Positions 36,875 through 46,301 of a DNA stretch of 64,000 nucleotides are shown here, in pieces. How positions within the stretch are numbered: position 1 is the stretch's first letter; each line of letters starts with the position of its first letter. Made by a program: the position numbers and the translations under genes. The notes under the pieces are model-generated. The model made no database searches. It was not told where the DNA came from and worked only from the letters and a program-made list of their open reading frames with translations. Origin of the DNA: RH-AL1 sp050013235. GTDB lineage: Bacteria; Pseudomonadota; Alphaproteobacteria; Rhizobiales; Beijerinckiaceae. Location of the stretch: NCBI GenBank assembly GCA_050013235.1, contig JBEKFQ010000015.1, positions 1-64,000 on the forward strand, written 5' to 3'.

Positions 36875-38701
36875 TCATGGGGCCCCGGCCGCGGCGGGTA
36901 GCCACAGGCTGAAGCGGGCGCCCAGCACCGCCGGCGGTTCGCCTGGCGCCGGCGGCGGCCCCGTCCGGTTTGCCGATGTGATCACGCCGCCATGGGCCTC
37001 GATAATTTGGCGGGAGATCGAAAGGCCGAGCCCGGAGTTCTGGCCAAAGCCTTGATTGGGCCGGTCGGTGTAGAAGCGCTCGAAAATGCGTTCGAAGGCA
37101 TCGGCGGGAATTCCCGGTCCGTCGTCCTCGACGATGATCTCGTAGCCCGGCGGTCCGTTGGCGATCCGGGGGTCGCGCGCGGGACGCAAGGCCACGCGGA
37201 CGCTGCCCCGCGGGGAAGAAAACGAGCGCGCGTTGTCGATCAGATTGTTGAAGACCTGGCCGAGCCGGGAATCGAATCCCTGCACGATATAGGTGCATGG
37301 GACCAGCGCTCCCCGCGCGGGCGGGGTGATATCGAGACTGACGCGAATGTCGTCCTTGCCGGTTTCGTTGGCGACCGTCACCACGGCCTGCAAAATATCC
37401 CTCAGGCTGATGTCGCGGCTTTCGGCCCGCGCGAGTTCCGCATCGAGCCGGGACGCGTCGGAAATGTCGCTGATCAGCCGGTCGAGGCGCCGGACATCGT
37501 GTTGGATCACGGCCAGCAGACGCTCCTGGGATTGCGGATTGCGCGCGATGGGCAATGTCTCGACGGCGCTGCGCAGCGAGGTCAGCGGGTTCTTCAGCTC
37601 GTGCGCGACATCGGCGGCAAAACTTTCGATCGCCTCGATCCGGTTGTAGAGCGCCTTGGTCATATCGCGCAGCGAGCCCGAGAGATGGCCGATTTCATCG
37701 GCCCGCCAAGTATAATCCGGGATTTCCTGGCGCGATTTCGTGCCCTTGCGAACCCGGTCCGCGGCCTCGGCGAGTTTGCGCATGGGCTCGGCGATCGTGC
37801 CGGCGAGGAAGAGCGACAGCAAGAACATGATCGCCGCCGACACCAGGAAGATGCGCACGATCGTCCAGCGCTCGGAAGCGATGATGGAATCGATGTCCCC
37901 GCCCAGCGTCGACAGGAGAAGGGCGCCTTTGACGTCTTGCTGGCGCTGAATCGGCACCGCGACCGAAATGATCGTGTCGCCCTTGGCATTGACCCGGACG
38001 ACGGATTCGACAGCTCCGGACAGCGCCCGCACGACTTCCGGGAAGGTCTTGCCGTCGGCCGTGCCGAATTCGTCGAAGCGCTGAACCTCGGCTTTGCTGA
38101 ACCGGCCCTTCACGGCGTTCCAGGTCCGCTCGATCAGGGTCCAGGCCTCGTCCGCCGTGGTGAGCGGCGGACCCGAGCGCGGCGCGCTGATCCGGCGATT
38201 GAGGGAGCGCGAATCGAGAAGCAGATAGCCATCGGGATCGAAAATCCGCGCGCGCGTGCGCGTTGGCAGGACGAGCCGGCGCAGGACCGGGCCGATGCGC
38301 TCGGGATTGATCGAAAATTGCAGCGAGGGCTGGTTTTCGTCGGCGGCTCCCGACGTATTGGCTCCGCCCGGCACGAGTTGCAGGAGCTTTTCCGGATCGA
38401 TCGTGATGGCGCCGGTATCGACGCTGGCCGAAGCCGAAATGGCGGCCGCGATGATCTCCCCTTGGGTCTGCAAGCTCTGCACCCGCGCGTCGATCAGGCC
38501 CTCGCGGAACTGGTTCACATAGAGAAAGCCGACCGCCAGAGCGACGAGCCCGCCGAGGTTGAGCACGACGATCCGGCGGGTCAGCGACGAGGAAAACCGC
38601 GACGAGATCGCGCGCGCGACCCGGCGCAGGCGGCGAACCAGCCCCCGCCGCACCCGGCGCGCGCGCCCCATGGCAAGGCCTTGCTGAGTCTCGGCCGTCA
38701 T
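36875..38701 (-). CDS. chvG: Sensor histidine kinase ChvG
   Basis: A 608-residue membrane kinase. The basic N-terminus leads to the first membrane helix (VVLNLGGLVALAVGFLYVNQ), a periplasmic sensing domain follows, the second helix is near residue 290, then HAMP. The phospho-acceptor box is FAADVAHELKNPLTSLRS, and the ATP-binding N and G boxes end GLGLSISRQIIEAHGG. In Rhizobiales ChvG/ExoS responds to acidity and envelope conditions and is repressed by periplasmic ExoR. It follows chvI with a 207-base gap containing another repeat. Confidence 0.93.
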   Translation of the reverse strand: MTAETQQGLAMGRARRVRRGLVRRLRRVARAISSRFSSSLTRRIVVLNLGGLVALAVGFLYVNQFREGLIDARVQSLQTQGEIIAAAISASASVDTGAITIDPEKLLQLVPGGANTSGAADENQPSLQFSINPERIGPVLRRLVLPTRTRARIFDPDGYLLLDSRSLNRRISAPRSGPPLTTADEAWTLIERTWNAVKGRFSKAEVQRFDEFGTADGKTFPEVVRALSGAVESVVRVNAKGDTIISVAVPIQRQQDVKGALLLSTLGGDIDSIIASERWTIVRIFLVSAAIMFLLSLFLAGTIAEPMRKLAEAADRVRKGTKSRQEIPDYTWRADEIGHLSGSLRDMTKALYNRIEAIESFAADVAHELKNPLTSLRSAVETLPIARNPQSQERLLAVIQHDVRRLDRLISDISDASRLDAELARAESRDISLRDILQAVVTVANETGKDDIRVSLDITPPARGALVPCTYIVQGFDSRLGQVFNNLIDNARSFSSPRGSVRVALRPARDPRIANGPPGYEIIVEDDGPGIPADAFERIFERFYTDRPNQGFGQNSGLGLSISRQIIEAHGGVITSANRTGPPPAPGEPPAVLGARFSLWLPAAAGAP

Positions 38702-38741
38702 GAGCGGCTTCCGGAGGAGGGAAAGAGCACGCTCCGGGATT

Positions 38742-38815
38742 GAGGGACCGCCCTCGTCCTTCGAGACGCCACGCCTACGGCGCGCACCTCGGGACGAGGG
38801 CTGACGAATTCGCCT
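38742..38815. repeat. Second dispersed repeat family, copy 1
   Basis: GAGGGACCGCCCTCGT, then C, then CTTCGAGACGC (38742-38769) is nearly identical to 58131-58158 and is followed by CGAGGGC palindromic sequence. It lies in the chvG-chvI gap. Such CCCTCGT...TTCGAGACGC elements are common intergenic repeats in Hyphomicrobiales. Confidence 0.7.
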
Positions 38816-38908
38816 CGTACCCCTTCCCGGCGAGGAGGAGGAGCAGAACTGTTCCTTGAATCAGCATGGCTCGCCGCTAACGGACCAGAGCCCATCCTGT
38901 TTTGCCGC

Positions 38909-39604
38909 TCACTCCTTGAAACGATAGCCAACCCCATAAAGCGTCTCGATCATTTCGAAATCGTCGTCCACGGCTTTGAACTTTTTCCGCAGTCTCTTGA
39001 TATGGCTATCGATTGTCCGGTCATCAACATAGACCTGATCGTCGTAGGCGGCATCCATGAGGGCGTTGCGGCTCTTGACGACGCCGGGGCGGGTGGCGAG
39101 CGCTTGCAGGATGAGGAATTCCGTGACGGTCAGGGTCACGGGATCGTTCTTCCAGGTGCAGGTGTGGCGCTCGGGGTCCATCTTCAGGAGGCCGCGCTCC
39201 AGGATCTTGGCCTCGGACTCTTTCTGCTGCGCGGCTTCCTTCGGATTGGCCCGGCGCAGGATCGCCTTGACGCGCTCGACCAGCAGGCGCTGGGAGAACG
39301 GCTTGCGGATAAAATCGTCGGCGCCCATTTTGAGGCCGAACAATTCGTCGATCTCCTCGTCTTTCGAGGTGAGGAAAATCACGGGCAGGTCGGATTTCTG
39401 CCGTAAACGGCGCAACAGCTCCATTCCGTCCATGCGCGGCATCTTAATGTCGAAAATGGCGAGATCGGGCGGATTGGCCTTCAATCCGTCGAGAGCCATG
39501 GCGCCATCCGTGTAGGTTTGGACGCGATAGCCTTCGCCTTCCAAGGCAATCGAGACGGATGTCAGGATGTTGCGGTCGTCGTCGACCAAGGCAATATTTG
39601 GCAT
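38909..39604 (-). CDS. chvI: Response regulator ChvI
   Basis: A 231-residue OmpR/PhoB-type regulator. The receiver domain has ALVDDDRNIL (acidic pocket), FDIKMPRMDG with the phospho-aspartate near residue 52, and the conserved Lys in LTSKDEE. The C-terminal winged helix contains VKSRNALMDAAYDDQVYVDD and the recognition helix DSHIKRLRKKFK. It controls envelope, exopolysaccharide and acid responses in relatives. ATG 39604 gives the family start; 39613 is also open. Confidence 0.95.
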   Translation of the reverse strand: MPNIALVDDDRNILTSVSIALEGEGYRVQTYTDGAMALDGLKANPPDLAIFDIKMPRMDGMELLRRLRQKSDLPVIFLTSKDEEIDELFGLKMGADDFIRKPFSQRLLVERVKAILRRANPKEAAQQKESEAKILERGLLKMDPERHTCTWKNDPVTLTVTEFLILQALATRPGVVKSRNALMDAAYDDQVYVDDRTIDSHIKRLRKKFKAVDDDFEMIETLYGVGYRFKE

Positions 39605-39915
39605 TGAGCACACTCACGCTTCTGGCGCCGCCGGGGGAAATGCGGCGTTTCGCTCGTCCGGTAGCTTGACCGCACCGCAGCGCCAAAAACCCTTAGCGGT
39701 TTTGGAGGCTGAAATGTGACGCCGGATGAATTTTGAATCGCTTTTACTAAGATGAGCCATGTTAAGGGGCACGTCAAATGTCGATACGCGGGCCGGAGGT
39801 TCAAGAGCTGGTTTATTTTTATTTCGGTCCAGGCTAGCTGTGCTTCATAATTGTTTAACCAGGTCCGCTGCTGTTACGGCCGGACCGCCGGGAAGCCTTT
39901 TGGGGAGACGAGATC
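39605..39915. other. Divergent promoter region of chvI and the HugZ-like gene
   Basis: About 310 bases. An imperfect inverted repeat CCAAAAACCcttagcGGTTTTGG (39687-39709) lies about 85 bases upstream of chvI and could be a hairpin or regulator site. No gene is supported. Confidence 0.4.
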
Positions 39916-40680
39916 ATGGACGAAGAGAGCGAACGCCCGGAAGCCGATCCCGGATTTCAGCCGGAGGCCGAGGCCAAGCGCTTGTTGCGTTCGAGCCGCG
40001 CGGGCACGTTGGCGACGCTGGACGGCTCCGGCAGCCCCTTTGCCACGCTGGTCACGGTGGCCACCGCGCCGGGTGGCTCTCCCCTGCTGCTGCTGTCGCA
40101 GCTCGCCTCGCATACGCGCCATCTAGATAAGGACGCCCGCGTCTCGCTGCTGCTGGCGGACAGCGGGGAGGGCGATCCGCTCACCCATCCGCGCGTGACG
40201 ATCACCGGCGTCGCGGAAAAACTTAGCGATCCCGAGACTCGCGTGGCGGCGAAATGGCGGTTCCTCGCCAAGCATCCCAAGGCCGCGCTCTATGCCGATT
40301 TCTCCGATTTTTCGTTTTGGCAAATCGCGATGGATCAAATTCATTTGAACGGCGGCTTCGCCCGCGCCGCGCGTTTTCCCGCAAAACGAATCATGACCCC
40401 CGTCGAGGCGGCCGAGCCGCTGCTCGCCTCCGAGGCCGGCGCCATCGCCCATATGAACGCGGATCACGCCGACGCCCTGTCGCTCTACGCCCAGGTTTTC
40501 GCGGGCCAACCGGCCGGCGAATGGCACGTCACCGGCATCGACCCCGATGGATTGGATCTGGCTTTCGGCGATCGCACCGCGCGGATCCCGTTTCCGGCTC
40601 TCGTGACATCGACCGCCCAGCTGCGGAAGGTCTTGGCGGAACTGGCGAAAACCGCGCGGGAAAACCTGCCGTACCAATGA
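39916..40680 (+). CDS. HugZ-like FMN-binding split-barrel protein with DUF2470 domain
   Basis: A 254-residue protein. Residues about 14-160 form a pyridoxamine-phosphate-oxidase-like split barrel (SSRAGTLATLDGSGSPFATL), and the C-terminus has the DUF2470 motif AIAHMNADHADALSLYA. This organisation resembles the haem-degrading HugZ family, although many members bind flavin or have unknown roles. No haem uptake genes adjoin. The ATG follows GGGGAGA. Confidence 0.82.
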   Translation: MDEESERPEADPGFQPEAEAKRLLRSSRAGTLATLDGSGSPFATLVTVATAPGGSPLLLLSQLASHTRHLDKDARVSLLLADSGEGDPLTHPRVTITGVAEKLSDPETRVAAKWRFLAKHPKAALYADFSDFSFWQIAMDQIHLNGGFARAARFPAKRIMTPVEAAEPLLASEAGAIAHMNADHADALSLYAQVFAGQPAGEWHVTGIDPDGLDLAFGDRTARIPFPALVTSTAQLRKVLAELAKTARENLPYQ

Positions 40681-40725
40681 CCGCGATGGGCGTCCGGTCT
40701 GTCTTGGGGCAGGCCGGGCCCAAAC

Positions 40726-41277
40726 TCAGTCCGTCATCACCAAGGCCCAATAGGTCTTGAAGCGGGTGCCGGGCGCATCCGCCACGGCCATGCCCATATG
40801 GTGCATCTTCTGGGACAGCAGATTGGCATTATGCGGGGCGGAGCGCTGCCAGCCGCCGAAGACCGCGTCGGCCGTGGCATAGCCCGCCGAGACATTCTCG
40901 ACCGCGGTGGTTTTGCGGCGATGCGCGGCATCGAGCCTTTCATTGAACGAGCCCGCGATCTCATGGCTGAGATGATCGGCGCGGGCCATGGCATCGGCCT
41001 GGGCTTGCGCAAATTGCATCAGGCCCGGATCGATCGCGACGGGCGTGAGACGATGCGCCTCGCGGTAGGCCGAGATTTTTTGCGCGATATCGCTGGGATC
41101 GAGCCGGACGGCGGAGGGAGGCAGCGCCGGTGCCACCTCCGGCTCGCGGCCCGTCAGGAAGCCGCAGCCGGCGAGGCCAAGGGCGAGAAGCGCCGCCGCC
41201 GCGAAGCGCGTGCGACGGGAGAGGCACCCCCACCCGTCATGGCCGGGGTTATCGCGAGAGTTACGAAAAACGGACAT
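40726..41277 (-). CDS. CAP (SCP/PR1-like) domain lipoprotein
   Basis: A 183-residue exported protein. After a basic start, AAAALLALGLAGCGF gives a lipobox, so it is probably anchored in the outer membrane. The CAP domain shows AQADAMARADHLSHE, VSAGYATADAVFGGWQRS and the HMGMAVAD region with conserved His/Glu residues. Function in bacteria is mostly unknown. It starts about eight bases past the stop of the MscS-like gene and may be cotranscribed. Confidence 0.86.
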   Translation of the reverse strand: MSVFRNSRDNPGHDGWGCLSRRTRFAAAALLALGLAGCGFLTGREPEVAPALPPSAVRLDPSDIAQKISAYREAHRLTPVAIDPGLMQFAQAQADAMARADHLSHEIAGSFNERLDAAHRRKTTAVENVSAGYATADAVFGGWQRSAPHNANLLSQKMHHMGMAVADAPGTRFKTYWALVMTD

Positions 41278-41285
41278 GGCTCGAT

Positions 41286-43757
41286 CTAGACTTTAGGGTC
41301 GGCGGCGGCTTTGGGCACCGGAGGCGTTTGCGAACCGCCACGCGCGTCATGCAGGATCGACTCGAGCCTGTCGAGATCCTCGATCTTGACGGCGAGCGGA
41401 TCGGGCGCGGGCGCGTTGAAAAAGCCACGCTCCCCAAATTGCTTGTGGATCTCGAAATAGAGATCGCTCTTGATCCGCACCACGGATTCGACATCGTCCA
41501 CGAAGCAGTAGAGGTCGAAGGTCATCGTGGCCGCGGTCAGATTGGTGAAGCGCACCTGCGGGCTCGGCATGGTGAGAACGCCATCTTGGTTGCGGGCAAT
41601 ATCGAGCAAGACCTGGCGCACGCTTTCCGGGTTCGCGGATCTGTCGACCGTGACTTCGATCATCAAGCGTCCCACCTTGTCCGCGCGCATCAAATTCTTC
41701 ACGACGCCGCTGACGAGATTGGAATTGGGAATGATGACGGAGGCTCGGTCGAAGGTCTCGATCTCGGTCGAGCGCACGTTGATCCGGCGGACATAGCCTT
41801 GATCGGGCCCCACCACGATCCAATCGCCGACGCGCACGGCCCGCTCCCACAAGAGGATCAGGCCGGAGACGAAATTGTTGACGATGGATTGCAAGCCGAA
41901 GCCGATGCCGACGGAAAGCGCGCCGGCGACGATCGCGAGCTTTTGGAAATCGACCCCGAGATCGGCCGCCGCCACGGCGAGCGCCAGCAGAAAGCCGACA
42001 TAGCCGAGGCTCGTCTTGATCGAATTTTGGAGACCCGAATCGAGACGGGTCAGCGGGAGATAACGGTTCTCGAGCCAACCTTGAATCCCGCGCGTGGCGG
42101 CAATGACGGCCAGGAAAATCAGAAGGGCGAAGGCGATGCCCGCCAAGGAGACCGTGAAATCGCCGATTTTGAAGCCGAAGAAAATCGCGTGGAGGTTGCT
42201 GGGAATATCGGTCGATTGCAGGCCCCAGGGCACCATGACGACAAGCGTGGCCACCGTGATCAGCACGAGCCTGATAGCGCCCGACAAGAGAATGGCGAGC
42301 TGCTCCATCCCCTCGCGCCGCAGCCCGATCGAATAGACGAGGGAGCGGCCCAGCAAGGTGTTCGGCTGGAAGCCGGCCGCGCAGGCCTCGTCCACGAAGG
42401 AGACGGCGAGGAAAAGGATCGCGCCCGTCCCGGCCACCAGAATGATTTGCTCGACCAGGAAATTCCCGAGGGCGATATAGCCGGCGAGAACCGAAACGGT
42501 GATGGCGAGAACCACGGTCCAGGCGAACCCCCGGATCAGACCGGACCATTCATGCGCCACGGCCTGTTCGCCGGTCTCCTCCCGGTCTTCCCTCGGTTCG
42601 CCGCCGAGGCTGTAGAGAGCGGCCGCGATGGCGACGGCCACGAGCAGCGCGCCGGCGCCGCGCGCCGCGACGGAAAAGGACAGGGAGGCATTGACGGCAT
42701 CGTTCAAGGCTTCGAAGATTCGCGTTCCCGAGACGATCGCGGCGACGGCGACGGAAATGCGGATCAACTTGCCGCAGGTCTTGCTATCGAGATGCGACAG
42801 CCGCCAGGCCTCGCTACCGGGCGAGAGAATGCCCCGCGCCAGCCCAGCCGCGACCGCGATGCGGATTACCCCGCCCTGAAGCGCCGCGAAAAGCGAATGG
42901 AGGCGGGTATCGGGCACGGCGAAAAAGCCGCAGACGAAGGCGATGCCATACATCAGTCCGATCAGAACGGCGGGCAGGCTGAGACTGACCCAACAGGCCA
43001 GCAGGACTTTCCGCCAGCGCGATAGCGGGGGCTTGGCTTTGGGGTCGCGGGGGAAAACCCGCCGCGCCAGCCCCATCAGCGGCCAATAGAGCAGCAGGAT
43101 GGCAACCACCCCACCCCAAAAGAAGAACGGCCTCGCGCCGGTGAGATTGGCGCCGGACGCCCCGGCCCAGTCCTCGGCGATTTGCACGATCTGGTGCAGA
43201 TTATCCGGCGTCTCCGAGACGGCGTCGAACCAAAGCGGGGGGCTGAGGAGGCTCGTCTCGCGCTGAAAGAGATCCCGGTTGAAGACGGCGCGCTGACGTA
43301 GGCTCAGGAAATTATCGTCCTGCTCCGCTTCGGTCGCGAGAAGCTTGGCGCGTTTCAGCAGCCCATCGGCATTGTCGTAAGCGGTTTGCGCCGCGGCGCG
43401 CTGCTTGACGAGTTCCGGCGGCTCGGCCGGCGCGTTGGCGGCGGGCGGGGGACCCAATTGATCGAGCCTGGCCTTGAGGGCCGCGATCCCCGGAGTCAGG
43501 CGGTCGACCAGCGCCTGGCTTTCCCCCGCGATCGGCTTCACGGTCTGGCGCATCTCGTCCAGCGCGGCCTGGCCGGGTTTCGTCGTTTTCAGGTTTTTCT
43601 CGACATTAGCCAAGGTGGCGGCGAGCTGATCGATCCGGGCGCCAATATCCACGGGCGGGGCGGCGGCTTGCGCCCAGGCCTCCGGGACAAGCGGTGCGGC
43701 AAGGCCGAAGCCGCTGAGGGCGAGCGCGGCGAGAAGCAGACGGGCCGTTTTCATCAT
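41286..43757 (-). CDS. Mechanosensitive ion channel family protein with periplasmic DUF3772 domain
   Basis: An 823-residue MscS-superfamily protein. A signal peptide (LLLAALALSGFGLAAPL) precedes a periplasmic helical domain (about 30-200, DUF3772-like), then about eleven membrane helices and the MscS core: the pore helix region with GIGFGLQSIVNNFVSGLILL (about 605-624), the beta domain RVGDWIVVG, and the cytosolic vestibule. It should act as a large, MscK-like channel relieving osmotic stress. The large N-terminus suggests additional gating control. Confidence 0.93.
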   Translation of the reverse strand: MMKTARLLLAALALSGFGLAAPLVPEAWAQAAAPPVDIGARIDQLAATLANVEKNLKTTKPGQAALDEMRQTVKPIAGESQALVDRLTPGIAALKARLDQLGPPPAANAPAEPPELVKQRAAAQTAYDNADGLLKRAKLLATEAEQDDNFLSLRQRAVFNRDLFQRETSLLSPPLWFDAVSETPDNLHQIVQIAEDWAGASGANLTGARPFFFWGGVVAILLLYWPLMGLARRVFPRDPKAKPPLSRWRKVLLACWVSLSLPAVLIGLMYGIAFVCGFFAVPDTRLHSLFAALQGGVIRIAVAAGLARGILSPGSEAWRLSHLDSKTCGKLIRISVAVAAIVSGTRIFEALNDAVNASLSFSVAARGAGALLVAVAIAAALYSLGGEPREDREETGEQAVAHEWSGLIRGFAWTVVLAITVSVLAGYIALGNFLVEQIILVAGTGAILFLAVSFVDEACAAGFQPNTLLGRSLVYSIGLRREGMEQLAILLSGAIRLVLITVATLVVMVPWGLQSTDIPSNLHAIFFGFKIGDFTVSLAGIAFALLIFLAVIAATRGIQGWLENRYLPLTRLDSGLQNSIKTSLGYVGFLLALAVAAADLGVDFQKLAIVAGALSVGIGFGLQSIVNNFVSGLILLWERAVRVGDWIVVGPDQGYVRRINVRSTEIETFDRASVIIPNSNLVSGVVKNLMRADKVGRLMIEVTVDRSANPESVRQVLLDIARNQDGVLTMPSPQVRFTNLTAATMTFDLYCFVDDVESVVRIKSDLYFEIHKQFGERGFFNAPAPDPLAVKIEDLDRLESILHDARGGSQTPPVPKAAADPKV

Positions 43758-44249
43758 CGGGCAAGCGATCCAGGGAGGCCATGGCCAGGACTAAGGTTAA
43801 AGCAGCAGCACTGCGGTTTTGTCGTGGCGCGGCCGGGAGTTCAAGGCCCGTTTGCGGGGTCGATGGCTGAAATCAATGGGATGGGAGCCGCCGATTTGTG
43901 GGAGCGCTCGGCGGGTGATGGCGGGAGGGGAGACGAAGGGGACCCTGGCAGCTCTGAACTTCACGGCAGTTTCGCGCCCATAGCGGGCATTCGCTAGCCT
44001 CGGAGCAAGGGCCGGTGTGGACCCTTTGCAGACTTTAGCCGTTGATCGGCCGAACCACTGCCATGACCTTTTCAAAACCCTTCCGGGGAGATGGTCTACT
44101 TATTTCCGAGAAGGCAACCCAATCGTGCCGGAGGGAAAGACAGGCACCACCGTAAGGAGCTTGAGTGACACGCGGTTGCACACTGCATCTATCAGTAAGA
44201 CCATCCGTTGCGATGTCCGCACGCGATGTCTATTGCGAGGACCCGCCGG
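43758..44249. other. Gene-free region between the channel gene and the efflux regulator
   Basis: About 490 bases. Short frames on both strands translate to Arg-rich or Ser/Thr-rich sequence with no recognisable domain or ribosome site. No tRNA, terminator or repeat of the two identified families was found. It marks the left border of the efflux module and could hold decayed sequence. Confidence 0.45.
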
Positions 44250-45014
44250 TTATAAACGCGACGGCCGACGGCGTGCAGCCGGTACCTTAAGAGGCGGTTT
44301 TTCTTTTCTTGGGTTAGAGGGGTCGCGCCTGATCACAACGCCATTCAGGAATAGTTCGACAGCTGCTTGCCTGCGTCGCTCTTGGACCTCTGGATCGGTC
44401 GCGATGCCGTAGACAGCAAGACGCGTGGAGCGCCCGAGCACAAGATGGAGGAACAGATCCGCTGTCAGTTCCGGATCTTCCACCCTGATCTGGCCGCTGG
44501 CAGCAAATTTCTGAAGGATGCTTGCGACGGCCCGGACCGCACGAAGCCAACCTTCTTCGTATGCGACCTTGATGAGGCCCGGAAACTGAGTGGCCTGCGC
44601 CGCCAAAATGCGCTGGAGCGTGCCGGCTTCAGGCTGTGACGATAGGGCAAGCATCTCGCGGCTGAGATCATGCAGCGTGGCCTCGACACCGTTAGAGCCG
44701 ACTTCGCTGGCCTGGGCCTCCGCGGCAGCCGATAGAGGAGCGAGCCAACGTTGAATCCTCCCTTGCAGGGCGGCCGCGAAAAGGTCCGCCTTGTCCCTGT
44801 AATGCGAGTAGACGGTCGGCTTGCTGACGCCGGCCGCCGCGGCAACCGCGTCAATCGACGTGCCTTCGAAGCCGCGCTCCATGAACAGATTCATTGCCAC
44901 CTCCAACAGGCGCTCGTCGCGGCGTGCCGCTTCCTCCCGGGTGGGACGCCCACCTGAGCCTTGCCGTCCGGGGTCCATCGAGTGCCCCCCGTCGTCCGCT
45001 CGTGCTTTCGCCAC
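44250..45014 (-). CDS. TetR/AcrR family transcriptional regulator
   Basis: A 254-residue repressor-type protein. The helix-turn-helix domain is LEVAMNLFMERGFEGTSIDA followed by AAAAGVSKPTVYSHYRDK (about 36-75); the C-terminal domain resembles the AcrR group acting on efflux genes. I chose GTG 45014 because AAGGAGAA lies eight bases before it. It is divergent from the efflux pump genes and very likely controls them through the operator at 45054-45069. Confidence 0.88.
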   Translation of the reverse strand: MAKARADDGGHSMDPGRQGSGGRPTREEAARRDERLLEVAMNLFMERGFEGTSIDAVAAAAGVSKPTVYSHYRDKADLFAAALQGRIQRWLAPLSAAAEAQASEVGSNGVEATLHDLSREMLALSSQPEAGTLQRILAAQATQFPGLIKVAYEEGWLRAVRAVASILQKFAASGQIRVEDPELTADLFLHLVLGRSTRLAVYGIATDPEVQERRRQAAVELFLNGVVIRRDPSNPRKEKPPLKVPAARRRPSRL

Positions 45015-45053
45015 CCGTGATTCTCCTTGCAAATTTACGGCGCCACAAATATA

Positions 45054-45069
45054 TAAACGATACGGTTTA
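45054..45069. promoter_or_regulatory. Candidate TetR operator between regulator and efflux genes
   Basis: TAAACGATACGGTTTA is a near-palindrome with arms TAAAC and GTTTA, in the 79-base divergent gap. It lies 25 bases upstream of the fusion-protein start, an expected site for a TetR repressor of the AcrR group. An AT-rich ATATAAACGATA could include the -10. Confidence 0.55.
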
Positions 45070-45093
45070 GTTTTAATAGTGGGCAGCTCATTT

Positions 45094-46301
45094 ATGCATA
45101 TTCCCCGTAAAGGCAGCTCGGAAGCCGTCGTTGCGCCCCGCTTGCACCGAAGCCGGTTACTCGTCTCGCAAGCTGCCGGCAGCGACCAGCAGGCCTCGGC
45201 GCCGCAAGCGGCGCCCCCGCGGTGGAAGAAGGGACGCGCGATCCTACTTGGGTTCGCACTGATCGTCTTGGGTGGTACGGGGTTCTACGGCTGGCATTGG
45301 TGGACAGTCGGACGCTTCCTTGAGACCACGGACGATGCCTACCTGCAAGCTGATAAAGTCACCGTCGCGCCACGGATTGCGGGGTACATCGCAGAAGTAC
45401 TCGTTGGCGACAATCAGCCGGTGAAGGCCGGCGAGGTACTCGCGCGTCTCGATGCTAGTGAATACCAAGTTTCCCTGAAACAAGCGCAGGCCGAGGTCCA
45501 GAAGGACAAGGCCGATCTGCAGGGGGTCGCAGCGGCGATCATTCAACAGCAGGCGCAGATCGAGCAGGCACGCGCCGACATCGAGAATACCGAGGCTGCC
45601 TGACCTTCTCGTCGCAGGAACTCACCCGCTACCAGAATCTGATGCAGAGCGGAGCCGGCACAGTGCAGCGCCAACAGCAGGCCGATGCAGACTTGCGCCA
45701 GCGCCGCGCCGCGCACGATAAGGCCAAGGCCTTCTTCGAGGCTGCACAAAGGCAGGTCGATAACCTTAAGGCGCAAGAGGCCAGTTCAAGAGCGAGCCTC
45801 GAAGGCGCCGAAGCCAAGCTCGACCAAGCGCGGCTCAATCTCACCTACACGACGATCACGGCGCCAATCGACGGTGTGGTCGGCGATCGTTCGCTGCGGC
45901 TTGGCCAGTTCGTCTCCGCTGGCACCAACCTCCTCACGCTCGTACCGATGGAGCGCGACATTTACCTCGTGGCCAACTTCAAAGAGACGCAGGTCGAAGA
46001 CATGACAGCGGGCCAAGCGGTCAGCTTCATAGTGGACGCTTTCGGCGGCCATGAGTTCAAGGGCAACGTCGCGAGCTTCGCTCCCGGCACCGGTGCGCAG
46101 TTCGCGCTGCTGCCTCCCGAGAACGCCACCGGCAACTTCACCAAGGTGGTTCAGCGCATCCCAGTACGAATCGTGCTCGATGCATCCGATCCTCAGCTCG
46201 GGCGTTTGCGCCCCGGTCTGTCGGTTCAGGCGACGGTCCACATCGGGGACAAAGCGGACGGAACAGACAGTGCGCAGGTTACCGAGGCTCTCCCGCGATG
46301 A
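45094..46301 (+). pseudogene. emrA: EmrA/HlyD-type membrane fusion protein gene, interrupted by a frameshift
   Basis: The first part (45094-45603, MHIPRKGSSEAVV...) encodes the N-terminal membrane helix (AILLGFALIVLGGTGFYGWH), the biotinyl-lipoyl-like start TDDAYLQADKVTVAPRIAG and the first coiled-coil arm, ending at TGA just after IENTEAA. The second part, one frame away, continues LTFSSQELTRYQNLMQSGAG and completes the coiled coil, LTYTTITAPIDGVVG and the beta-barrel to 46301. A single-base deletion near 45593-45600 restores the family sequence if reversed. Either the gene is broken, expressed by frameshifting, or the assembly has an error. It overlaps the pump gene by ATGA. Confidence 0.85.

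Noticed and set aside
41130..43025. 631-residue open frame on the plus strand antisense to the MscS-like gene
   Set aside because: It lies opposite a gene with clear membrane helices and conserved MscS motifs; its Asp/Gly/Glu-rich content is typical of an antisense shadow.
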